From an uncultured Lachnospiraceae bacterium (GTDB lineage Bacteria; Bacillota; Clostridia; Lachnospirales; Lachnospiraceae), in the NCBI GenBank assembly GCA_947631075.1, contig CANRJU010000014.1:1-20587 (forward strand): a DNA stretch of 20,587 bases, written 5' to 3'. The notes below the pieces were generated by a model. That model was not told the DNA's origin, did no database searches, and worked only from the letters and a program-made list of their open reading frames with translations. The translations under genes and the position numbers were made by a program. Shown here in pieces: positions 1-7,647 of this stretch (positions are counted from its first letter, which is position 1; each line of letters starts with the position of its first letter).

Positions 1-15
1 GAACCAAAGCTGACG

Positions 16-45
16 GTTCCAGACTCCATCAATTGAGTCTGGAAC
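16..45. repeat. Perfect 11-bp inverted repeat at window edge
   Basis: GTTCCAGACTC (16-26) and GAGTCTGGAAC (35-45) are exact reverse complements around an 8-nt loop. No T-run follows on either side, so it is not an obvious intrinsic terminator. It belongs to the short-palindrome type seen several times in this window's spacers. One reading frame (from base 3 to the TAA at 75-77) stays open through it, so it could also lie at the end of a coding region that starts outside the window. Confidence 0.6.
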
Positions 46-63
46 ATATCGGTAAAAATCTAA

Positions 64-1947
64 ATGATTGTGTTTAAAGAAAATATTTTAATGACAGTCT
101 CAGGTCCTATAGAGGAGCCAAAAGCTGAATGGGGCGCTGGATTGACTGGTCCAGGGACGCTTAATTTAAAAATACAGAGCGGACCAGAGTGTCCATTTGA
201 AATTGAGGATTCCGTGGAGATTAAAGTCGTAAAACCGCCTGTAGAATCGATTGAGCCATTTGGTGCTACGACCATGATTGAGGCTGATGGTGGAGTGAAG
301 ATAGACGAATCATATACGTTATATTCTCCTAAGATTAAGGGAATTATTGTCACTTATACGGATGGAACGAAAGATGTTTTGGGGACGCCTTTCGGATGGT
401 CAAATGATGGGGTAATGCAGACTCAGTTTGTGGGTGAGGTCCCAATAGGTCATGATGACACTGCTATAGAGCGAAATCGTGTTGACATCATTTCAAATCA
501 AAAAACAACGCATTGGGAAAAAGGGAAAACTTATCCGGTTACAGTAAGATATCTGGGTGTTGAAGCTGAATTTCAATGTACAGTAGGAGATCAAGAACAG
601 TATGATGAACATGATTTGGGCGGAAGTAGGGTACAACTAAAAAATAAGAAGCTGTTTTTAGAATATATAGACAATGGTTTTTTTGCGGATGTAATAAAAA
701 ATGATTCAGTGCTTGTTCCAGGAGAGGATTATGAGATTGTCTGGTACCAGGTGACAAAGGATTTTTTCACTAAGCATTATAAAAAGTTAGATGGATTTCC
801 AACGGAGTTAGGACTTTATCAACTTGTTTTGTTGGGAAAGGGGCAGTATGATGGTGCAATAATATGTGAAGATATTGAGGTAACAGACATTAAAGATTCG
901 ACAGCATATCAAGCATATGAAAAGAATATAATTACTGCTTCAAGTGCTAAAGAAATAAAGGCAGAGAATTTTGAAGTTTACTATAACATTTCAGATGAAG
1001 AACATATTGTATTAACACCAGATACAGATTATTCGTTCGATGGTTGGTATATAGATGAATATGATATAAAAACGGGCAATCATAATTATATAGAAGTGAA
1101 TGAGCCTGTAGGGGGAGAAATATATTGGGCAAAGCTGACTGGTAAGGGATCGTATACGGGAACCCAGTATGTATTTGTTCATATTTGGAAAGATGAGGAC
1201 CTTTGGGTGGAGCCAACTCCGTCTCCTGAGCCTACAATAGAACCAGTTCAGACCCCGGATGTGAGCGGTGGAAGCAGTGAGATAACACCAACAGAGACTC
1301 CTACTGCGACTCCTGCTCCTACAGCAACGCCGGTTCCTACGCAAACTCCGGGTGTGGCAAGTGGTCCAGCTATAATACCGGATGAGGATACACAACCGAC
1401 AGAGCCGACAGTAGCGCCGGAGGCATCGGATGAACCAAGCACACCGACACCGGCGCCGTCAGAGCCGACACCGAAACCGGACAAAAATGATGACGATGAG
1501 AAAGAAGAGCATCAGGTAACGACTGAAACTGTAAACAAGGGCGGCGTAAAGGCGACGGTAAAGACAACCGAGAACGGAACAGCAGCAGTGAAGAATGTAA
1601 AATCCAGCAAGAAATCTGTAACTGTTTCCAGCACTGTCGAGGTTGAAGGAGTAGAGTACAAGGTAACTACCATTGAGGCCAACGCATTTGCGAACTGCAA
1701 GAAGGCAACCAAAATTGCACTGCCTGCAACGGTCAAGACAATCAAGAAAGAAGCCTTCACCGGAGCGAAGAAAGTAAAGACCATCGTAGTTAAGAGCAAA
1801 AAAGCCGTGACCGTAAAGAAGGGCGCCTTCAAGGGAGTTGACACCAAAAAGATTACGATTAAGGTAAGTAAAATGTCCAAGAAACAGCTAAAGAAATTCA
1901 AGAAGGAATTAAAGAAAGCCGGATTCAAGGGTAAGGTAAAAAAGTGA
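64..1947 (+). CDS. Surface protein with Pro/Thr spacer and BspA-type leucine-rich repeats, probably 5'-truncated
   Basis: A 627-residue reading frame. Residues about 1-380 look like tandem beta-sandwich (Ig-like) domains, for example the segment near VKPPVESIEPFG and the TDGTKDVLG strand. Residues about 385-480 are a Pro/Thr/Glu-rich spacer with repeated PTPxP/TATPAP, then an acidic DKNDDDEKEE stretch. The C-terminus (about 485-627) has BspA/LRR_5-type repeats (TIEANAFANCKKATKIALP, TIKKEAFTGAKKVKTI) and a very Lys-rich tail ending KKAGFKGKVKK. Such proteins are normally exported and bind surfaces or polysaccharide. No signal peptide is visible, the ATG at 64 has no ribosome site, and two stops (TGA 34-36, TAA 61-63) precede it in frame. 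It is therefore probably a 5'-truncated or frameshifted remnant, or its true N-terminus lies outside the window. The first ~1.1 kb is clearly more A+T-rich than the last ~0.55 kb, suggesting a mosaic gene. The family assignment is firm for the C-terminus and weaker for the N-terminus. Confidence 0.7.
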   Translation: MIVFKENILMTVSGPIEEPKAEWGAGLTGPGTLNLKIQSGPECPFEIEDSVEIKVVKPPVESIEPFGATTMIEADGGVKIDESYTLYSPKIKGIIVTYTDGTKDVLGTPFGWSNDGVMQTQFVGEVPIGHDDTAIERNRVDIISNQKTTHWEKGKTYPVTVRYLGVEAEFQCTVGDQEQYDEHDLGGSRVQLKNKKLFLEYIDNGFFADVIKNDSVLVPGEDYEIVWYQVTKDFFTKHYKKLDGFPTELGLYQLVLLGKGQYDGAIICEDIEVTDIKDSTAYQAYEKNIITASSAKEIKAENFEVYYNISDEEHIVLTPDTDYSFDGWYIDEYDIKTGNHNYIEVNEPVGGEIYWAKLTGKGSYTGTQYVFVHIWKDEDLWVEPTPSPEPTIEPVQTPDVSGGSSEITPTETPTATPAPTATPVPTQTPGVASGPAIIPDEDTQPTEPTVAPEASDEPSTPTPAPSEPTPKPDKNDDDEKEEHQVTTETVNKGGVKATVKTTENGTAAVKNVKSSKKSVTVSSTVEVEGVEYKVTTIEANAFANCKKATKIALPATVKTIKKEAFTGAKKVKTIVVKSKKAVTVKKGAFKGVDTKKITIKVSKMSKKQLKKFKKELKKAGFKGKVKK

Positions 1948-1949
1948 AA

Positions 1950-1993
1950 ACTTTAAAGGAATAAATTCCTTCGGAAGTAAACTTCTTCAAAGT
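1950..1993. repeat. Nested small hairpins after the surface-protein gene
   Basis: Two palindromes follow each other: AAGGAAT-AA-ATTCCTT (1956-1971) and GAAGT-AA-ACTTC (1974-1985). They are enclosed by ACTTT (1950-1954) and AAAGT (1989-1993). As RNA this would fold into a compact three-way junction just 3' of the stop codon. Function unknown; it may protect the 3' end or aid termination together with the terminator downstream. Confidence 0.45.
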
Positions 1994-2012
1994 AAAAATT
2001 TCAAATAATCAG

Positions 2013-2060
2013 ATGCCGGGAGCGAGCAGAATGTAGAGACTGCGCGATTCCCGGCATTTT
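2013..2060 (+). terminator. Rho-independent terminator between convergent genes
   Basis: Stem ATGCCGGGA (2013-2021) pairs exactly with TCCCGGCAT (2049-2057) around a 27-nt loop and is followed by TTTT. It lies between the surface-protein gene (+) and the Rpn-like gene (-), so it may serve both strands. The long loop makes it weaker than the other terminators here. Confidence 0.6.
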
Positions 2061-2106
2061 ATTGCAGTTATTTTTCTGTATATAGAATTTCGTTTATTAT
2101 TCCTAT

Positions 2107-2988
2107 CTATACCGGCTGCATGATCTCCGCCTCCAGCTTCTTCAGCTCGTCGATGGAGAGGGACGGGAGTCCTATTGAGATTTCCTCAAGGGACAATTTT
2201 CCCATTTTTATCAACCATGCCGCTGTTTCCCGATCTCTTTCTCGCGCAGCTTCATTTCTTTCGTCCCTGACATACATCTCCATGACTTCTTCCTGATCGA
2301 ATAAGAATTTCATAATCGTAAGCACCTCCTTTTTTCGCTCCGACAGATACTCCCGCAAAATATCTCGGTCCCTGCAGATGCGGATCGTCTCCTCGACTGC
2401 CTCGCTTGTCATCCCATGCTGTCGGGTCTGCTCGTTAAATACCTTGCAGAAAATAATGTACTGATTGATGATATCGTCGGAGTCGCTCTCATAGATGACC
2501 TTCGCCTTGATTTCCAGGTCGATTTCCTCTCCGGCAAAAAACTCCTTCGAGAGTGAAATCGTTTCCGGCTTGTGCACCCGTTCCCCCGTGAATATCACAT
2601 AGATCTCCGGCTTCGGCATCTCCACCTTTTTGCTCTTGTAATAGTTCTGTCCTGTGCTCAGAAAATACTCGTGATAGCTCTGCGCAAGATACAGCAGCAC
2701 CCTCACTAAAATATTCATTGTCCATGTGGACTGCGCCTCTACCAGTATCAGCAGTCTGTTCCCCACGATAAATCCCAAATCATTGTACAGATTATCCGTC
2801 AATATATTCTTTATCGTTACATCCTTGAGCGAATCCTCCGTCACTTCAGTATCCTCCGGATGGAGCGTCTGATACAGCTTCAACAGGTTCTTTTTAATCC
2901 GGAACAGGTCGATAAATACGCTGTCCTTCGCCGTCCACTTGACCATAGGGCTCATGCCGCCCCTTTTATTCTGTTTTTCGTCCTGCAC
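2107..2988 (-). CDS. Rpn-family PD-(D/E)XK nuclease / putative transposase
   Basis: A 293-residue protein of the Rpn (recombination-promoting nuclease) group, often annotated as PD-(D/E)XK nuclease family transposase. The N-terminal domain carries the family signature: FIDLFRIKKNLLKLYQTLHPED, then D70 in YNDLGFIVGNR and E84-A-Q86 in LLILVEAQST, which match the D-Xn-(E/D)XQ/K catalytic core. The C-terminal part is charged and helical (ERKKEVLTIMKFLFDQEE, ARERDRETAAWLIKMGKLS), as usual for the family. Start is GTG at 2986-2988, with AAGGAG (2995-3000) six bases upstream; a later ATG at residue 12 has no such site. Family members are known as DNA endonucleases that raise RecA-independent recombination and occur in many copies per genome. 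Length is normal, so the gene looks intact. Monocistronic, with its own strong promoter. Confidence 0.85.
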   Translation of the reverse strand: MQDEKQNKRGGMSPMVKWTAKDSVFIDLFRIKKNLLKLYQTLHPEDTEVTEDSLKDVTIKNILTDNLYNDLGFIVGNRLLILVEAQSTWTMNILVRVLLYLAQSYHEYFLSTGQNYYKSKKVEMPKPEIYVIFTGERVHKPETISLSKEFFAGEEIDLEIKAKVIYESDSDDIINQYIIFCKVFNEQTRQHGMTSEAVEETIRICRDRDILREYLSERKKEVLTIMKFLFDQEEVMEMYVRDERNEAARERDRETAAWLIKMGKLSLEEISIGLPSLSIDELKKLEAEIMQPV

Positions 2989-3005
2989 ACAAATCTCCTT
3001 TCTGT

Positions 3006-3035
3006 ATTATACCAGACATATACTTGTCTTTTCAA
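3006..3035 (-). promoter_or_regulatory. Sigma-A-like promoter of the Rpn gene with an internal dyad
   Basis: On the minus strand TTGAAA (3030-3035) is followed after 18 bp by a perfect TATAAT (3006-3011), preceded by TG in the extended -10 position. The spacer contains AGACA-N6-TGTCT, an inverted repeat placed where a repressor could block RNA polymerase. The promoter match is seen directly; operator function is inferred. Confidence 0.7.
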
Positions 3036-3150
3036 CTGATTTCTACATTTTGATACACATAAATTAAGATTGATTTTTGGATAGTTGCCGAAAGCGGCAA
3101 AAGATGTTTAATAAATTCGTTTATTTAATAAAATAGTTCAGACAGCTACC
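3036..3150. other. Spacer with two tetraloop-type hairpins
   Basis: No gene is seen here. The spacer is A+T-rich and holds TTGCCG-AAAG-CGGCAA (3085-3100) and AATAAA-TTCG-TTTATT (3110-3125), both perfect 6-bp stems with 4-base loops. Neither is followed by a long T-run. They separate the Rpn promoter from the small ORFs to the right. Confidence 0.4.
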
Positions 3151-3410
3151 ATGCGCGCCCCAAAGAAGAAGGACGTGAACATGATTGAACAAAGCAGACG
3201 TAAACCGAAAGAACTTTGATGGAAAACAATATAACATACCTCCCGGATAAAAGCAAGTACCAGGCGTTGGAAGAACAGGCGCCACGATCCGAGAACTGCG
3301 GCATCAGTTGGCTGAGAGAGGGGCAAAGTAACGTCTCTATTGCATTTTGCCCTGTATTTCTGAATATGCCGGTAAAAATTTATACTATTTGCCGAAGCAA
3401 AAAGCATTGA
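3151..3410 (+). other. Two tiny overlapping ORFs, possible gene remnant
   Basis: An ATG at 3151 opens a 22-codon frame (MRAPKKKDVNMIEQSRRKPK...) whose TGA (3217-3219) overlaps the ATG (3219-3221) of a second, 63-codon frame ending at 3410 (MENNITYLPDKSKYQALEEQ...). TGATG overlap is typical of translationally coupled genes. The first frame has no visible ribosome site and the second loses protein-like character after about residue 30, ending in SKKH inside the next promoter. I recognise no family. Most likely a decayed fragment of two adjacent genes; a real small gene pair is possible. Confidence 0.25.
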
Positions 3411-3435
3411 CAGAAAATAAAAAAAATATTATGAT
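3407..3435 (+). promoter_or_regulatory. Strong sigma-A promoter for the FN3 surface protein
   Basis: TTGACA (3407-3412), 17-bp spacer, TATGAT (3430-3435). Transcription would begin near 3442, giving a leader of about 45 nt that contains AAAGGAG (3471-3477) eight bases before the ATG at 3486. Confidence 0.75.
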
Positions 3436-3485
3436 TAAGATGTTTGTATAAATTTTTTTAAAACATATCAAAAGGAGAATGAGAA

Positions 3486-4733
3486 ATGAACAAAACTTTT
3501 AAAGCCATGAAAGCTATGATAGCCATGGTTGCGGTTGTTTTTGGAATGATGGCATTTACCGGAACAGCCAGTGCGGCTGGGGGGGTTGTTACAGGAGTAA
3601 AGCAGGTTGATGCCACGAGTAATTCTGTGACGCTTTCGTGGGACGCTGTCCTGGGCACGGATGTACGCTACACCGTTGAGATGAGTACGGACGGCATTAC
3701 TTATAATGAGGTAAGAGTTGATTATGGCACAAGCACGTCATCGTGCACGGCAGTTAAGATTACCGCAAGCCTCTCACCGGGATGTAAATACTATGTTAAG
3801 GTATGCGCTTACACAGATTTTTATTCTTCCGCTAATAAGCAGTTAATAGCTGAGTCAGTGCCGATTGTAGTTGAAACGCTGGCGGAGACGGATTCGTCCA
3901 GAGTGGATGGCGTTGTTCAGACAGACGCCACGGAGCATTCGATTACGCTGGCGTGGAATCCGGTTGCCGGCGCCACGAGTTATACCGTTGAGGTGGGAGT
4001 CAATAGTGATTATATGCAGGTAGCGGTTGTACAGGCGCCGCTCACGACTGCGACCATTACGAATCTGCAGGCTTCTTATAAGGCCAACTTCTATGTCACT
4101 GCGAATTTGTCCACGTCCAGCGGCATTACGCAGAGTACCTACCGCAGCTGGTCAGTGGCTATGCGGACGGCTCCGGCCAAGGTACAAAAGGCGGGCATGA
4201 CCAATTTCTATGACAGCATCAACGTAGCGTATTATGGCTGCACCAGCGTCAATAATTGCGATGGATACCAGCTTCAGATTCAAGACAGCAAGGGCAAGGT
4301 GCTTTACACCAATACTTCCAGCAGCGCGTCATTCCGCATCTCGCCGTTCTGGAAAGGAAAGTTCGTGCGGGCGCGCATGAGGGCGTACATCAATATAGGT
4401 ACAGAGCGCAAATACGGCGCCTGGTCCGCTTTCTCCTACAGCGCATCTTCCAAGAAAGTGACAGTAAAGCGCACAGCTAACAAGAAAAAGATCACGGTGA
4501 ACTGGAAAAAGATCAGCGGCGCGGACGGTTATAAAGTGTCCATTGCCACCAGCCAGAATGGAAAGTATAACAAAGTAAAGTCACTGGGCAAGAAGGCGAG
4601 CAAGTGCACGATTACCAAGTGCGGCAAGAAAAAGCTGAACAAGAGAATGACTTACTATATTAAGGTGCAATATCTGATCAAGGTAGGAGGCAAGAAGGTC
4701 TCCAGTCAGGTTGCGGGTATGGGAAGCATCTGA
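3486..4733 (+). CDS. Secreted fibronectin type III domain protein
   Basis: A 415-residue exported protein. The N-terminus is a clear signal peptide: basic MNKTFKAMK, hydrophobic core to residue 24, and cleavage expected after TASA (about residue 30). Two FN3-type domains follow, at about 35-132 (VKQVDATSNSVTLSWDAV) and 137-228 (VVQTDATEHSITLAWNPVAG). A less regular domain spans about 230-320, and a third Lys-rich FN3 module about 322-415 (KKITVNWKKISGADGYKVSI). There is no LPXTG motif, SLH domain or transmembrane anchor, so it is probably released or held by its basic tail. FN3 modules usually mediate protein or glycan contact on the cell surface. A strong promoter and ribosome site precede it and a terminator follows, so it is a single-gene unit. 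The ligand cannot be told from sequence. Confidence 0.8.
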   Translation: MNKTFKAMKAMIAMVAVVFGMMAFTGTASAAGGVVTGVKQVDATSNSVTLSWDAVLGTDVRYTVEMSTDGITYNEVRVDYGTSTSSCTAVKITASLSPGCKYYVKVCAYTDFYSSANKQLIAESVPIVVETLAETDSSRVDGVVQTDATEHSITLAWNPVAGATSYTVEVGVNSDYMQVAVVQAPLTTATITNLQASYKANFYVTANLSTSSGITQSTYRSWSVAMRTAPAKVQKAGMTNFYDSINVAYYGCTSVNNCDGYQLQIQDSKGKVLYTNTSSSASFRISPFWKGKFVRARMRAYINIGTERKYGAWSAFSYSASSKKVTVKRTANKKKITVNWKKISGADGYKVSIATSQNGKYNKVKSLGKKASKCTITKCGKKKLNKRMTYYIKVQYLIKVGGKKVSSQVAGMGSI

Positions 4734-4762
4734 TTTACGGATTTTGATTGGAAGGCGGTGTT

Positions 4763-4787
4763 CGGTGCGGATCGGGCACCGCTTTTT
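4763..4787 (+). terminator. Rho-independent terminator after the FN3 gene
   Basis: CGGTGC (4763-4768) pairs with GCACCG (4776-4781) around a 7-nt loop, followed by C and TTTTT (4783-4787). A competing outer stem uses GCGGTG at 4755. Confidence 0.75.
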
Positions 4788-4814
4788 GGGTAGTTTACAA
4801 AGGGGGACTTGGCG

Positions 4815-5825
4815 ATGAGCGGCCGAAAGATGACGCAGCGGGAAGCAATCGTGATAGCGGGTATACTGGGGGCAGTGGTTCTGTTTCTGATTTTTCCCGT
4901 GTGGCGGCCCATGGTATTTGGCGGCGAGGTGACTACCGGCCGCGACGTCGTGGGAGAGCAGCCAGAGAACGCGTCCGGCGGCGCGATTTCCGGCAGCGCG
5001 GTTTCCGGGACATTTGTCAGCGGATTTCCGGCTTCCGGCGCGGCAGTCTCCGGGAGCGCCCTTGTGAGGTCGGAAGGGCAGACGCTGGCAGAGCGCGTAG
5101 CCGTTCCGGAGGGATATGTCCGCGCGGAGGTGCCGGAGACGGGGCTTGCCGCCTATATCCGGAAATATCCGATGAAGAAAGACGGCGGAAAAGTGAAGCT
5201 GTATAACGGTCAGCCCGCGGAGAACCAGGACAGCCATATAGCGGTGTTCAAGCTGCCGTTAGATCCGGTGAATCTGCAGCAGGAGGCGTCGGCCATCCAG
5301 CGCGTGTACGCGGAATATTATTGGAGCGCCGGGCAACAGGACCGCATTTCATTTTTGCTGGACGACGGATTCAAGGCGGATTACGTCCGGTGGCGCGAGG
5401 GCTACCGGCTCCAGAACAGCGGGACGGGCACAAGCTGGGTGGAGAGCGCGGCCTATGATGATTCTTACGATACATTTGTCGAGTATCTGAAAGCCGTGTT
5501 CCAGTATTCCGGGGTGAAGGCGCTGGCGGAGGAGACGACGAAGGTAGCCAATCCGGGACGGATTCAGGCGGGAGACGTGTTCGTGCGGCAGGGGGATAAA
5601 GCCCACGCTGTGATGGTCGTGGACGTATGTGAAAATGCCGCGGGGGAGAAGGCGTTTCTGCTGGCCCAGGGCGGAAGTCCGGCGCAGCAGTTCCATGTGC
5701 TGAAAAATCCGGCGCACGAGGACGATCCGTGGTATTATGAATCCGAGATCGCATCGCCGCTTGAGACGCCGGAATGTACATTTAAAAAAGGAATAGCCAG
5801 AAGCATGTCTGGCATTTCAGATTGA
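4815..5825 (+). CDS. Membrane-anchored DUF4846 domain protein
   Basis: A 336-residue protein. Residues about 10-31 (REAIVIAGILGAVVLFLIFPVW) form one transmembrane segment or uncleaved signal anchor, placing the rest outside the membrane. Residues 54-82 are a low-complexity Ser-Gly spacer made of SGGAI/SGSAV-type pentapeptides. The C-terminal ~230 residues match the DUF4846 pattern: early AxIQRVYAEYYWS, KADYVRWREGYR, and late GDVFVRQGDKAHAVMVVDV, KAFLLAQGGSPAQQFHVLKNP and PWYYES. DUF4846 has no established function; the layout of paired GDVFV and HAVMVVD strands resembles small hydrolase or NlpC-like folds, which is inference only. ATG 4815 is chosen because AGGGGG (4801-4806) lies eight bases upstream, while the alternative TTG at 4809 is too close. 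It is 37 nt upstream of the degenerate kinase gene and could be co-transcribed with it. Confidence 0.75.
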   Translation: MSGRKMTQREAIVIAGILGAVVLFLIFPVWRPMVFGGEVTTGRDVVGEQPENASGGAISGSAVSGTFVSGFPASGAAVSGSALVRSEGQTLAERVAVPEGYVRAEVPETGLAAYIRKYPMKKDGGKVKLYNGQPAENQDSHIAVFKLPLDPVNLQQEASAIQRVYAEYYWSAGQQDRISFLLDDGFKADYVRWREGYRLQNSGTGTSWVESAAYDDSYDTFVEYLKAVFQYSGVKALAEETTKVANPGRIQAGDVFVRQGDKAHAVMVVDVCENAAGEKAFLLAQGGSPAQQFHVLKNPAHEDDPWYYESEIASPLETPECTFKKGIARSMSGISD

Positions 5826-5833
5826 CGGGGAGT

Positions 5834-5862
5834 AGCGTAGACGCTCCGGAATGGAGGTAATT
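5834..5862 (+). promoter_or_regulatory. Translation-initiation module, copy 1
   Basis: AGCGT-AG-ACGCT (5834-5845) forms a small hairpin that runs directly into CTCCGGAATGGAGG, whose CTCC can pair with the ribosome site GGAG. GGAGG (5853-5857) lies exactly five bases before the ATG at 5863. The core ACGCTCCGGAAYGGAGG recurs before two other genes in the window (11596-11612 on + and 14226-14242 on -). The sharing is seen directly; control of translation by SD pairing is inferred. Confidence 0.55.
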
Positions 5863-7590
5863 ATGAAAAAGGTGATTCGCGGAAGCGAGTGGGGGGATCT
5901 GTCATCATTCATAGCGGATTTGTCCCTTGAGATTCGCACGCCGGTCAACACCGTGCTGGGCGCCAGCGGCAGAATTCTGCGCGATTGCGGGGATGATAAG
6001 GTTCTGTCGGAGGTGCGGCAGATTCAGGACTCTGGCCGGGATATTCTGGCCATGATCAACCATTTGCTGGAACTGTCCAAAATTCAGGCCGGAAAGACGG
6101 ACGATTTCGAGGCGGAGTACGCCCCGGCGGAGCTCTTGCGGGAACTCTGGGAAAAGTACAGCGTCCGGGCCGAGGAAAAGGGACTGATTCTCATTCTCTC
6201 TGATACGGATTCCCTGCCGGACAAGCTGTCGGGGGACGACGTGAAGATTCGCCAGATCGTGAAAAATCTGCTGGAGCACGCGGTGAAAAATACGGCGGCC
6301 GGCGCGGTGGAGCTCGGCATGTTCTGCCAGAGCGCGGACGGGGCCGGCGAATCCCTTGTCATAGAGGTAAAGGGCGGCGGCGCGGAGCAGGTGGGACTGG
6401 ATCTTGCAGTCACCGCGATGATGGTGGAACAGATGGGCGGCGAGCTCATAAGAGAGAATGAAAAGGAAAGTTTTGTCTTTACAGCGGTTATCCCTCTGGG
6501 GACAAAGAAGGCGGCGGACAGATCCGTGCTGGTTGTAGATGATGACGAGATGAATCGGATCGTGTTCGAGGCGCAGCTTGAAAATACCGGCCTGCGCATT
6601 GTCACGGCGGATTCCGGGAAGCAGTGCCTGGAGCTGGCAAAAGAGCAGTCCTTCGACTTGATTTTCATGGATCACATGATGCCGGGAATGGACGGAGTGG
6701 AGACCCTGCATGAGATGAGGCAGATTCCGGGAGGGCCTAATCATGACACGCCGGTGGTGGCGCTGACGGCTAACACGTCGGACGACGCGCGGGAATATTA
6801 TGAAAAAGAGGGATTTGCGGATTATCTCACCAAGCCGGTGACAGACGACCTGCTGTTACAGATGGTAGGAAAGTATCTGCCGGAGACGGCGATACCCGGA
6901 GATGCTGCACCGAGCGGGGAGGCGGTTTTGGAGAACGCCCCGGACAGCGGAGCTGATAACGAAGCCGAGCAGACAGAGGAAGAGGCGGACTGGAGCGTTT
7001 ATGAGCAGTACGGCATTTCGATCGAGCACGGCCTGTCCTTTTCGAGAGGCCAGATGGACCGCTATCTGAAATTGGTAGACATGTTTTTGAAGGACCGGGA
7101 AAAGCCGGAAAAGCTGCAGCAGTACCGGTCGGAAGGGAACATGAAGGATTACGCCATCTTAGTTCACGCGCTGAAAGGAAACGCCCGCACGCTGGGTGCG
7201 GACGAACTGGCGGATATCGCCTTTGAACACGAGAAAAAGAGCAAGGCGGACGACGCGGCGTATGTGAATGAGCACTGGGAGGAGCTGATGGAGAGCTATC
7301 AGCGGACCAATCAGGGCTTTGAGAAGCTAAACGGCCAGTACCTGCCACAGGAAAATGATTCGGGAGACGCATCGGGCGCGGACGCGGAGCTTTTGAATGT
7401 ATCGCAGGAGGATTTGAACCGCGTGGCGGACCTGATTGACGATTTCGAGACGGACCAGGCGGTAGAGCAGATGGAGACGTGGCTGAAGAGCCCGCTGGAG
7501 AGCGGAGTGCGGGGCCGGATTCAGGAAGCGCTCGCGGCGATTCAGGATGATTACGATGAGGATAAAGCGATGGAACTGCTCCGCGGCTAG
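5863..7590 (+). CDS. Degenerate hybrid histidine kinase (HisKA/HATPase - REC - HPt)
   Basis: A 575-residue cytosolic signalling protein with no transmembrane segment. Residues about 10-75 form a HisKA-like coiled region, but the H-box reads DLSLEIRTP, with Leu22 (CTT) where the phospho-accepting His stands in SHEIRTP. The HATPase part (about 90-215) keeps KIRQIVKNLLEHAVKNT and VEQMGGEL but has His for the N-box Asn, VKGGG for the DxGxG box, and no F-box. The receiver domain (about 222-335) looks intact: acidic D226-D228, phospho-acceptor D270 in FMDHMMPGMDG, LTANTS, and K324 in TKP. An HPt domain (about 395-480) has His435 in HALKGNARTLGA. A C-terminal helical piece (about 500-575) is unrecognised. 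It is probably a phosphorelay intermediate or scaffold fed by another kinase. ATG 5863 fits GGAGG at 5853; the ATG at 5851 overlaps the ribosome site. The next gene is a receiver that could accept phosphate from His435. Confidence 0.85.
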   Translation: MKKVIRGSEWGDLSSFIADLSLEIRTPVNTVLGASGRILRDCGDDKVLSEVRQIQDSGRDILAMINHLLELSKIQAGKTDDFEAEYAPAELLRELWEKYSVRAEEKGLILILSDTDSLPDKLSGDDVKIRQIVKNLLEHAVKNTAAGAVELGMFCQSADGAGESLVIEVKGGGAEQVGLDLAVTAMMVEQMGGELIRENEKESFVFTAVIPLGTKKAADRSVLVVDDDEMNRIVFEAQLENTGLRIVTADSGKQCLELAKEQSFDLIFMDHMMPGMDGVETLHEMRQIPGGPNHDTPVVALTANTSDDAREYYEKEGFADYLTKPVTDDLLLQMVGKYLPETAIPGDAAPSGEAVLENAPDSGADNEAEQTEEEADWSVYEQYGISIEHGLSFSRGQMDRYLKLVDMFLKDREKPEKLQQYRSEGNMKDYAILVHALKGNARTLGADELADIAFEHEKKSKADDAAYVNEHWEELMESYQRTNQGFEKLNGQYLPQENDSGDASGADAELLNVSQEDLNRVADLIDDFETDQAVEQMETWLKSPLESGVRGRIQEALAAIQDDYDEDKAMELLRG

Positions 7591-7647
7591 CGCAAATCGC
7601 TTTCGAATAAATAATGACGTTGCATAAAGTTAAGGAGGTAATTGAGT

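Noticed and set aside
2107..2988. Insertion sequence around the Rpn-family gene
   Set aside because: No terminal inverted repeats or target-site duplication found next to the gene; the family is called transposase by habit but behaves as a nuclease gene.
3280..3410. Possible cyclic-di-GMP riboswitch (GGGCAAAG-like stretch)
   Set aside because: Only a short similarity; the conserved tetraloop/receptor pattern and second stem are missing, and the real promoter lies downstream at 3407.
5905..6744. 279-codon minus-strand ORF opposite the degenerate histidine kinase
   Set aside because: Shadow frame; composition and lack of motifs do not support a protein.
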